DNA of 64,000 bases from contig NZ_CP065800.1 of NCBI RefSeq assembly GCF_023206215.1, forward strand, positions 3,038,001 to 3,102,000, in the 5' to 3' direction. The notes under the pieces are model-generated. The model was not told the origin of the DNA, did not search any database, and was given only the letters and a program-made list of their open reading frames with translations. The stretch is from Butyrivibrio fibrisolvens (GTDB taxonomy: Bacteria; Bacillota; Clostridia; Lachnospirales; Lachnospiraceae). The position numbers and the translations under genes were made by a program. Positions within the stretch are counted from its first letter, which is position 1. The number at the start of each line of letters is the position of its first letter. Positions 54,681 to 62,696 of the stretch are shown here, piece by piece.

Positions 54681-54926
54681 ATTATAAATTCCATGATAAG
54701 TCTTAACTTGCCAGATATTGCGCTATCGTATTCAGAATTTGCTTACTTTAAAAAGCAATTATTTTATTGATATTTCGCGTCAAAAGTGTCATAGTTTTTC
54801 TTATAAAATACAATAATTTTTCCTGTATTTTTTTATTTTTTGCATGGTAATATTTTTGTGACCGATAAATCGCAAATTTTAAGCAGGCATTTTTTGCTAT
54901 TGTTTTAGGGTTAGAGGGGGATTTTA

Positions 54927-55856
54927 ATGGCTTTGGCAGCTCAAAAGTTAAATTCTGAAATTAACATAATCAATAAAGATTTTGCAGGCACCAGAAAACT
55001 TAAACAGAATCAGGAAATAGTTCAATATCTTAACGATTCGACACTCCGGATCTGGTACAATGACCAGGATGAGGATTACGAAACTCACTGGCACAATGCA
55101 ATTGAGATCATAATGCCCGTTGAAGAGTGGTATGAAGTTACTATCTCTGAAGAGAAATTCCATATAACTCCGGGAGAGATCCTTATCATCCCGTCCAGTT
55201 CTCTTCATTCATTGCATGCACCAAGCAAAGGAGCTCGTTTTATATTCCTTTTCGATCTTCACTTCCTTGAAAAGCTTAGCGGATTCACATCCATAAGCAC
55301 TATCCTTGGAAAGCCTATTGTGATCAAAAAAGAGACCTTCCTGCCTGTCTATGATGATATCTATGACCTTCTCATCCAGATGAGAACAGAATACTTCTCA
55401 GACAGTGATTTTGCAGATATCATGATATACTCTCATCTTCTGGAGCTCTTCTCCCTTATTGGAAGATACAGGATCTCCGAGATGAAGCTGTCCAATACCA
55501 GGATCTATAAGCAGAAAGAATACATCGATAAATTCAATGAAGTACTTGAATATATTGATGAGCATTATATGGAGAATCTGTGCCTTGAGTCAATTGCTTA
55601 TAAGGCAGGATTTAGTAAGTTCCACTTCTCAAGACTGTTCAAACAGTATACTAATTTTACTTTTAACGAATATCTTACTCACAGAAGGATCAAGGCAGCA
55701 TCTGATCTTCTGGCAATGCCTGATCTGTCTATCACGGAGGTATCTCTTGCTGTAGGATTTGCCAGCATCTCAACTTTTAACAGGATATTCAGGCAGGTCA
55801 ACAAGTGTACACCAAGTGAATACAGAAGAAAGCACAATCCGCTTCATAGATTATAA
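54927..55856 (+). CDS. AraC-family transcriptional regulator
   Basis: Regulator of 309 residues, the only plus-strand gene of the xylan locus. An N-terminal cupin-like sensor domain (YETHWHNAIEIIMPVEEWYE, ITPGEILIIPSSSLHSLHAP) is followed by two helix-turn-helix motifs at the C-terminus (LCLESIAYKAGFSKFHFSRL and LSITEVSLAVGFASISTFNR). The cupin probably binds a xylan-derived sugar. A GAGGGGG site lies six bases before the ATG. Divergent from GH43, hence most likely an activator of the leftward cluster. Confidence 0.9.
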   Translation: MALAAQKLNSEINIINKDFAGTRKLKQNQEIVQYLNDSTLRIWYNDQDEDYETHWHNAIEIIMPVEEWYEVTISEEKFHITPGEILIIPSSSLHSLHAPSKGARFIFLFDLHFLEKLSGFTSISTILGKPIVIKKETFLPVYDDIYDLLIQMRTEYFSDSDFADIMIYSHLLELFSLIGRYRISEMKLSNTRIYKQKEYIDKFNEVLEYIDEHYMENLCLESIAYKAGFSKFHFSRLFKQYTNFTFNEYLTHRRIKAASDLLAMPDLSITEVSLAVGFASISTFNRIFRQVNKCTPSEYRRKHNPLHRL

Positions 55857-55894
55857 AAGAAAACGCCCACTCCGAAATGGAAGGGGCGCTTCTT
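55857..55894. terminator. Terminator between the convergent AraC and binding-protein genes
   Basis: AAGAA-aa-CGCCC with GGGGCG-c-TTCTT stem directly after the AraC stop; only a short T-rich tail. Confidence 0.55.
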
Positions 55895-55902
55895 ATTTAC
55901 AG

Positions 55903-55953
55903 ACTTCCCACCTGTAAAAAACATCACTTTGAGTCTTTTTACAGGTGCAAGTT
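55903..55953. repeat. Palindromic 3'-end element touching the binding-protein stop
   Basis: CACCTGTAAAAA pairs with TTTTTACAGGTG, flanked by ACTTCC on the left and CAAGT on the right. Its right end overlaps the stop codon of the solute-binding gene. Ends resemble the AACTTCC family. Confidence 0.55.
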
Positions 55954-57598
55954 ACTTAGATGAAACTCTTCTATCAAGCTCAGCCTGCATCTCATCCAGA
56001 AAATCCTGTGGATTGCAGCGTTCGTATGCTTTCATATATTTCTTCCACATAGCTTCAAAATCATCTGCCATTACCAACTGGGGAAGGTATTCGTGTTTGA
56101 CCTGGCCCATCAGGTTCCAGGCAAGGCCTCCGGGGGTTGCATTGGTCATGCTGTTGGAGTATGAATACATTGGATACCAGGGGCCTGGAGCTTCATTACT
56201 TCCAAGCATGTCCACATAGGTCTTAACTCCATAGGCATCGAAGCACTCTTTGATGCTATCGCTAAGCCCGTCATAATATTCTCCCGGCTGGTCTTCTGGA
56301 AGAAGTGAATTGATACCGTCGTCGCTTGTGCCTCTGTAACGGGGAAAATATGGATAGTAGCACATATGAGACATCTTATAGTTTGTATTTAAGAGTTTTT
56401 CCCTTTGCTCTGGAGTTCTGTAGAATACTCCATTGTCATCAACCTGATAATCTACTCCTTCCTGTCCCCAGAACCTTAAGTTATGTATATCTTCACTTAG
56501 AAGGTCATTAATAAATCCAAGAGCAGCATCAACGTCGCTGCAATCAACTGTAACAGCGATTCCTCCCGATACATTGAGCTGATCTCCTGAGCTATGCCAC
56601 TGATTATGTACGTCTTCAGAGATAGTAACCGGCACAGGTACATATTCACAGCCCTGCTCATCAAGACCAGCCTGCTTGATAGAATCAAGAGCAAAGCTTG
56701 CAAAGTCCCACCACTGATCTACCATTCCCAGAACTCTTCCTGTGGATAGCTTAGCTATATACTCTTCATATGTCTGAGTAAATGACTGAGGATCGACTAT
56801 ACCTTTATGAAACTCCTCATTGAGCTTCATAAAATATGCCTTGGCAGTAGGCGTAGTATTATAATCTATTACTTTCAAAGTCTCAGGATCTACAATAACA
56901 GATCCGTCATTTGGATATCCATCCAAAAACTGCGGTGCATTCTCAAGGCAGAAATATCTCCAGTCTTCGCACAGTATAGTATAAGGGATGATCTCTGATC
57001 CATCTTCCATAGTAGGATTGGCTTCATAGTAAGATTCTATCAGATCAAAATACTGATCCAGTGTTCTAACCTCGGGATATCCTGCCCACTTTAAAACCCT
57101 TGTCTGAATCCAGAATGCCTCATCATTGTGAGTACAGGAAGTATCTTTGCCCTTATAATTACTAAACTGTGGAATCCAGTATATATGTCCGTCGGATTGT
57201 CTTAATCTGTCCCATTCTTCATCAGAATAGTAAGCCTTGATATTGGGATACTTGTCTATATAATCATCAAGGGCTATAAGCGCTCCGGCTTCATAGAGCT
57301 GCTTAGAAGCATCTCCGCCATCTATAAAATCAGGATATTCTCCTGATGCTATGAGCATGGCAACAGCATCCTGAGCGGTCTGACCATGAAGCCAGGTTTC
57401 TGTGACCATAACGCCGGTCTTACTTGCTATGATATTTTTTATTTCATTGTCCTTATTCAGCTCTATTCCGGGAGCCGCATAAAAGGCTGTGAATTCTATG
57501 ATCTTTTTGTTATTCCCAAATAATAGCCTATTACCCAGGATCAATATAAAAACTGATACAGCCACAAGAACTACAGCTATTATCTTTTTTCTGTTCAT
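55952..57598 (-). CDS. Orphan extracellular solute-binding protein (LplA-like), membrane-anchored
   Basis: 548 residues, family 1 solute-binding protein of the LplA/YtcQ kind. An N-terminal helix (KKIIAVVLVAVSVFILILGN) without a lipobox cysteine suggests a membrane anchor. Marks: VMVTETWLHGQTAQDAVAML, YIDKYPNIKAYYSDEEWDRL, PYTILCEDWRYFCLENAPQF and VSGGIAVTVDCSDVDAALGF. ATG 57598 has GAGG seven bases upstream. It follows the response regulator by 65 bases and has no permeases beside it, so it may be a sensory accessory of the two-component system, or share the permeases of the neighbouring cluster. Confidence 0.87.
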   Translation of the reverse strand: MNRKKIIAVVLVAVSVFILILGNRLLFGNNKKIIEFTAFYAAPGIELNKDNEIKNIIASKTGVMVTETWLHGQTAQDAVAMLIASGEYPDFIDGGDASKQLYEAGALIALDDYIDKYPNIKAYYSDEEWDRLRQSDGHIYWIPQFSNYKGKDTSCTHNDEAFWIQTRVLKWAGYPEVRTLDQYFDLIESYYEANPTMEDGSEIIPYTILCEDWRYFCLENAPQFLDGYPNDGSVIVDPETLKVIDYNTTPTAKAYFMKLNEEFHKGIVDPQSFTQTYEEYIAKLSTGRVLGMVDQWWDFASFALDSIKQAGLDEQGCEYVPVPVTISEDVHNQWHSSGDQLNVSGGIAVTVDCSDVDAALGFINDLLSEDIHNLRFWGQEGVDYQVDDNGVFYRTPEQREKLLNTNYKMSHMCYYPYFPRYRGTSDDGINSLLPEDQPGEYYDGLSDSIKECFDAYGVKTYVDMLGSNEAPGPWYPMYSYSNSMTNATPGGLAWNLMGQVKHEYLPQLVMADDFEAMWKKYMKAYERCNPQDFLDEMQAELDRRVSSK

Positions 57599-57663
57599 AT
57601 AAAACCTCGTATATATGGCATTAAGTGCCATTTTACTCTAATTGTCTTTACTACCATTTTACT

Positions 57664-59259
57664 TTAATTGTCTTTCTTCTCCTGTTTTCTGAACTTGGCA
57701 GGGGTACATCCCTTTACTGCGATGAACTTGTTGACAAAGTAGTCTACATCCCTGTAACCAACTGCAGCAGCTATCTCATAGATCTTCATATCTGTTGTAA
57801 GTAGAAGTGATATAGCCTTTTCAATCCTGTAATTATGCAGATAATCCCTAAAAGAGCAGCCGTATCTTTTATGAAAAAGCTGACCAAGATAAGCGCTGTT
57901 AACATAATATTTGTCACCAAGACCCTTCAACGTAAGATTGCTCATATAATTATCTCTTACTTCCCTTTCTATATCGGCAAGAGCGCCTGTGGAGACGTTC
58001 TTACGAAGCTGAGAGAGGTAATCGGCATATTCCAGAGCAAACTGTTTAAAATGCTCTTTACTGCCTCTTAAAACGCCTTTTTCAAAGGTCTTCTCACTGA
58101 TTATCCTGAGTATCTCTTCCTGGTTTATATCATCATCAAGCTTGGCTGCAAGATTGATAAGCTGGAAAACTATATAATTGATATTAATATCAATAAAGCT
58201 GCTGGCGCCTGACTCTCTTACATCTGTGTAGAGCTTTTCTACGGTTTCTAATATTCTGTCTTTGTCATAATCTTCGACAGCTCGGATGAAATCGTCAATA
58301 GAATCTTTTAAGATCAGTACTTTTTCATTACTGTTTTTTATATCATTATCATCGTAGTTGTATATGCTCTGCTTTTCTCTAAAGCCTTTTAAGAATCTAA
58401 GCCGGAGGGCTGTTCCGTAGGACTTTGTTGTATTCCTGAGCCCTTTGACGCTTTTACCAACAAAAAGATTTATATCAAAATTGGTATAGTCGCGTATATA
58501 ATCGTGAAGCTTAATAAAATAGTCCTCTTCACTACATCCCATATTTACAGAAAGGGATCTTGTATATATAAATCCCACATCATAAATGTTATCATGGCCT
58601 GATGGATCAAATACAGCATTAAATTCATTATCCGAAAGAAATGCCTTGGCAGCTTCGTATATCTTCCTTTGCATGGCGATCTTGTCAGATTCATCCCTGT
58701 CTTCGTCAGGAAGGAAGGCTTCTTCTGCCTGTATCTCTATATATCTTACGATATCATCATCACTTATCTTATTAAGAACTCTTCCCAGCATGACATCATC
58801 GAATTTGCCTCTTATAACGCCTATAAGATCACGCTCAAAATATGCATCTTCCATCTCCTTGGATATAGGAGCCTTGTCCTGAGTGTGATTTCTTTGCTTA
58901 ACTTCACCAAGGATTTCTAATAAAACCTCTTTATCAACAGGTTTTAATATATATCTCTTACAATCATACTTGATAGCAGTCTGGGCATAGGAGAAATCGG
59001 CAAAGCCGCTGCTGATAACAAAATCTGCATCGCTTACACCGCTTTTTCGTATCTCTTTCAACAGGTCAAGACCGGTCATAACCGGCATCTTGATATCTGC
59101 TATTATAAGATCAACCCTGTTATCCTTAAGATAGTCAAGAGCATCCTGACCGTTTGAGAATGTCGCAGCGATCTCGTAGCCCTCGCTATTCCAGTCTATA
59201 AGAGCTTTAAGTCCCTGTAATATATGTGGTTCATCATCTACTAACAGTACCCTGAGCAT
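57664..59259 (-). CDS. YesN-type response regulator (REC plus AraC HTH)
   Basis: 531 residues. The receiver domain is N-terminal (VLLVDDEPHILQGLKALIDW) with the phospho-acceptor in LIIADIKMPVMTGLDLL (Asp at ~56) and the Lys in KYILKPVDKE. A middle region of ~270 residues of the YesN type has no motif I can name. Two AraC helix-turn-helix motifs close it (LTLKGLGDKYYVNSAYLGQL, MKIYEIAAAVGYRDVDYFVN). It is the partner of the kinase 12 bases upstream. Such pairs control carbohydrate ABC and hydrolase genes. Confidence 0.93.
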   Translation of the reverse strand: MLRVLLVDDEPHILQGLKALIDWNSEGYEIAATFSNGQDALDYLKDNRVDLIIADIKMPVMTGLDLLKEIRKSGVSDADFVISSGFADFSYAQTAIKYDCKRYILKPVDKEVLLEILGEVKQRNHTQDKAPISKEMEDAYFERDLIGVIRGKFDDVMLGRVLNKISDDDIVRYIEIQAEEAFLPDEDRDESDKIAMQRKIYEAAKAFLSDNEFNAVFDPSGHDNIYDVGFIYTRSLSVNMGCSEEDYFIKLHDYIRDYTNFDINLFVGKSVKGLRNTTKSYGTALRLRFLKGFREKQSIYNYDDNDIKNSNEKVLILKDSIDDFIRAVEDYDKDRILETVEKLYTDVRESGASSFIDININYIVFQLINLAAKLDDDINQEEILRIISEKTFEKGVLRGSKEHFKQFALEYADYLSQLRKNVSTGALADIEREVRDNYMSNLTLKGLGDKYYVNSAYLGQLFHKRYGCSFRDYLHNYRIEKAISLLLTTDMKIYEIAAAVGYRDVDYFVNKFIAVKGCTPAKFRKQEKKDN

Positions 59260-59270
59260 TTTTACTATCC

Positions 59271-61076
59271 TTATCTTAATTTAGTATTCTTATCAGCAGG
59301 AATCTTAATAGTTATAAGAGTTCCTACCCCTTTTTCTGAAGATATGTCAAAATAAGTCCCCTCGCCCGCATACATTTTAAGTCGCAGGCATGCATTGATA
59401 ATTCCCACTCTGCCACTGGTTTTGAGCATATCTATACTTGCATTATTCATCTTATCTGAAAGAGACAAGACATCTTCATCATCCATTCCAATTCCGGTAT
59501 CTTCTATCTCTATATACATATTATCATCTTTGATATATGCTCTTACGAAGATCCAACCCTTTGACGCTTTGGGTTCTATAGCATGAATACAGGCATTTTC
59601 CACAAAAGTTACCATGGACAGCTTTGGAATATCGTATTCCAGGGCTTCGTCGTCTATATCAATAGAATACGAAAGCCTGTCGCCAAATCTATAGCTTTGA
59701 AGATCAAGATAAGCGGATACAAAGTTCATCTCATCTTTGATCTTGACCATATCACTTCCCCATTCGACATATTGTCTTTGGATTATGGCAAGATTCTCTA
59801 TCATCCTGGCAGTTTCCTGTTCCCTTTTGATGACACTGTGCATCCTGATACTCTCAAGAGCATTAAAGAGAAAATGAGGATTGATCTGGCTTTGAAGTGC
59901 TAAAAGCTCCGCTTTTTGCCTTGCCATGATGGATTTACTTTCTCTAAGTTTTTGTTTATAGACAGTATCTATAAGATAATTGATGCGCTCTGCCATAGTA
60001 TTATAGTTTCTGGCAAGAAGTGCTATCTCATCATCGCCTTCTGTATCAGTTGCAAGCTCTAAGTGTTCGTCATTATATCTCTTAACCGTACTACTTAGTC
60101 TTAGCAGCCTGTTCAGAAAAAGCGTCCTGAAGTAAGTCAGTCCAAAAAGCGGCATAATAAAACTTATAGCAACAAGAATAAGGACAATAGTAATATATTT
60201 ATTTACTGCCCTTTTAACATAGTTTTCTCTTTTTAATACATTAATATCGATATCGCAGCCATAGAGCTTAGCTTTTATAGAATAGTCAATACTCTTTTCA
60301 TCAGCTTTGATCCTGAAATCATCATAAGTTGTATCTGAGATATCATTAGAAAGAACTACACGGTCTTTCTGAGTAACTTCAAACAAAACGCCTTCGTTAA
60401 TACCTGAAAGCTCTGTAAGTTCCTTAGTAAGGTAATCGTAGCTAAGTTCAAATACGAGTATTTTTTCTTTAGAAGGCTCCGGATAATAATCCAAAGCCTG
60501 AATCAGATATATATGCTTGGAATTTTCTATATTTCTGGTCTCATCCTTGTAATAACCAAACCATAAGAGCTTGTTACTGCCACAGGCTTTAAAATCCTTA
60601 TACCATAGAGTATCCTTGATACTGTCTATAGTCTGAATTCCGCCACCACCGACAAGTGTAGAGTTGTCCGCATAAAAATTAAAACTACAATGCTCAAGGC
60701 TTGCAAGCTCCCATAAGGTCGAGGTCTTGCGCAGATTGCCATAAGCAATGTAGTAGTCATATTCCGAAGCATATTTTGTATTTAGAAAATCATATATTCC
60801 ACTATTGAGATATACCGATGTAGTCATCTCATCGATCATCCCAAAATCAGAACCAAGAGTAAACTCAATAGAAGAGGCAACGCCTTTATTTAAGGTCTGC
60901 CTCTCCGTTTTTTCTGCATTCCAAATAATACCTGCTATAATACCGTCTACAACAAATAAGGGTATTATAACGAATATCAAGTAGAATATTATTATTTTTT
61001 GTGTGATGCTCATTGAATAGAGCTTTTTTATAATACTGTTTTTATAAATATTATTTGTATTAATGCTATTTTTCAT
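59271..61076 (-). CDS. YesM-type sensor histidine kinase
   Basis: 601 residues. Membrane helix at ~27-50 (IIIFYLIFVIIPLFVVDGII), an extracellular Cache-like sensor of ~240 residues, a second helix near 295-315, a HAMP domain, then the LytS/YesM-type kinase with phospho-accepting His in LQSQINPHFLFNALESIRMH and ATP-binding motifs VTFVENACIHAIEP and IEIEDTGIGMDDEDV. It probably reads a xylan-derived sugar outside the cell, perhaps through the binding protein two genes on. It follows GH43 by 28 bases. The ribosome site is weak. Confidence 0.92.
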   Translation of the reverse strand: MKNSINTNNIYKNSIIKKLYSMSITQKIIIFYLIFVIIPLFVVDGIIAGIIWNAEKTERQTLNKGVASSIEFTLGSDFGMIDEMTTSVYLNSGIYDFLNTKYASEYDYYIAYGNLRKTSTLWELASLEHCSFNFYADNSTLVGGGGIQTIDSIKDTLWYKDFKACGSNKLLWFGYYKDETRNIENSKHIYLIQALDYYPEPSKEKILVFELSYDYLTKELTELSGINEGVLFEVTQKDRVVLSNDISDTTYDDFRIKADEKSIDYSIKAKLYGCDIDINVLKRENYVKRAVNKYITIVLILVAISFIMPLFGLTYFRTLFLNRLLRLSSTVKRYNDEHLELATDTEGDDEIALLARNYNTMAERINYLIDTVYKQKLRESKSIMARQKAELLALQSQINPHFLFNALESIRMHSVIKREQETARMIENLAIIQRQYVEWGSDMVKIKDEMNFVSAYLDLQSYRFGDRLSYSIDIDDEALEYDIPKLSMVTFVENACIHAIEPKASKGWIFVRAYIKDDNMYIEIEDTGIGMDDEDVLSLSDKMNNASIDMLKTSGRVGIINACLRLKMYAGEGTYFDISSEKGVGTLITIKIPADKNTKLR

Positions 61077-61104
61077 TTACAAAACCCGGGTGACAGTAAT
61101 CATC

Positions 61105-62661
61105 CTAAGCTTCGTATTCAAAGTCGTTGAAAATAGCTTTTCCACCGGGCTGCTTGGTAGCAAAATTAAATAGTCCGAATCTGCATCCGGTAAAATGATC
61201 AAGACCAAAATGAAGCTTATGATTAATTCCTGTATCAATCATTCCGTCGCCCGCATCATAATAAAAATATGCAGTATCCTTACCTCCGGTAAAGTCAGCA
61301 CAAATCTTGAGCGTAACGACGTCTGTATCTATTATACGCGAAAATACGACATTACCGGGCAGATAATCTATTCTTTTGTCAAATCTGTCAACTTCCTCTT
61401 TCTTCCTGACCATAACGACAAGTTCTTTCTGGAAGGACTGATTTCTGACACCCACAAGGCCATAGCATCCCTGCATAGCGCAGATTCCTGCTACATCTCC
61501 GTCTTTAAGACCGCTTACATCAACTGTAACCTGAGCGCAGCACTTTGGCATCATCATGCGCTGGGTGAGCATATTTTTGGCATGAACAAGGTTAGTTGCT
61601 ATCTTGGTATTCTTGATCTCAAGACCGCCTTCATGCTTGATCTTCCAGCCTGAATCACAGGGAAGGTGATTCCACTGCCACTGCTTTTTAAGATCAGGAT
61701 GAGATGTTTTGGTCACATCGTATTTAAAATCGTCCGAAGTGTATAGTTTATCATATTTATGATCTTTAGCCAAATTTTGAGTATCAAGAAACTTCTTTAT
61801 CTCTTTTTCAGAAGGAATCTTAAGATCATCACTTACATATGGGAAGCCGTCCTTGAAAGTAAGAGGAACTATTACAGGTACTCTTCCTACAGCTCCGCAG
61901 TCCTGGAACAAATATGCAACCCATTTTCCGTCAGGAGTATCAACGATTCCGCCCTGTGCTACGCCTCTTCCGGGATTGCCGATATCATCGATCACAAGGT
62001 CTCTTCTTTCGAATTCGCCGTTTAGATCGCTTGCTCTATATACGACCTGTGTTCTCATTCCGGCGCTCTTGGGCCAATGTATAAGGAAGATGTAATAATA
62101 GCCGTCAATCTTATAGATATGAGAGCCTTCGTATCTAAGATATACATCATCTGTATCCTTTATTATGATCTTGGAAAGGCCTCCTTCTTTGATAGCAGAA
62201 AGGTCAGGCTCAAGCTCTGTGATCCAGATATCTCCATTGCCATAAGTTACATATACCCTTCCGTCATCGTCAAAAAGAAGTGATAAGTCATGGAAGAAAC
62301 CGTCCATATAGTGTTTCTCCCACTTGCCGTTCTCAATATCATCTGTGGTAAAAAAGTAAGTCTTTTTGATATCAACAGATGAAAAAGCTATATAGTATAT
62401 TCCGTTATGGAATCTGAGGGTCGGAGCCCACATTCCATGTCCGTATATGCTTTCTTCTCTCTCGAGGTTCTCAGCAGAGCTATCCTCCAGTTTGTCAAAA
62501 ACATAATTAACTATCTCCCAGTTAACAAGATCATAAGATCTTAAAATAGCGCATCCCGGGAAAAAATACATAGTTGTGCTCACCATATAATAAGCATTAC
62601 CAACTCTTATAACATCCGGATCCGGATAATCAGTTTTCATAATAGGATTCAAACTCTGCAT
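61105..62661 (-). CDS. GH43 beta-xylosidase-type glycosidase (second copy)
   Basis: 518 residues, five-bladed propeller plus C-terminal beta-sandwich. MKTDYPDPDVIRVGNAYYMV holds the general base Asp, MDGFFHDLSLLFDDDGRVYV the second Asp, and VYLRYEGSHIYKIDGYYYIF the acid Glu. The sequence style (GCAILRSYDLVNWEIVNYVF) resembles GH43 subfamily 10. No signal peptide. It lies between the GH10 gene (35 bases) and the kinase gene (28 bases), an operon arrangement. GAGGAA precedes the ATG. Substrate: probably xylo-oligosaccharides. Confidence 0.92.
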   Translation of the reverse strand: MQSLNPIMKTDYPDPDVIRVGNAYYMVSTTMYFFPGCAILRSYDLVNWEIVNYVFDKLEDSSAENLEREESIYGHGMWAPTLRFHNGIYYIAFSSVDIKKTYFFTTDDIENGKWEKHYMDGFFHDLSLLFDDDGRVYVTYGNGDIWITELEPDLSAIKEGGLSKIIIKDTDDVYLRYEGSHIYKIDGYYYIFLIHWPKSAGMRTQVVYRASDLNGEFERRDLVIDDIGNPGRGVAQGGIVDTPDGKWVAYLFQDCGAVGRVPVIVPLTFKDGFPYVSDDLKIPSEKEIKKFLDTQNLAKDHKYDKLYTSDDFKYDVTKTSHPDLKKQWQWNHLPCDSGWKIKHEGGLEIKNTKIATNLVHAKNMLTQRMMMPKCCAQVTVDVSGLKDGDVAGICAMQGCYGLVGVRNQSFQKELVVMVRKKEEVDRFDKRIDYLPGNVVFSRIIDTDVVTLKICADFTGGKDTAYFYYDAGDGMIDTGINHKLHFGLDHFTGCRFGLFNFATKQPGGKAIFNDFEYEA

Positions 62662-62696
62662 CGGTCTATTCCTCGTAATAATTTTCTATATTTTTC

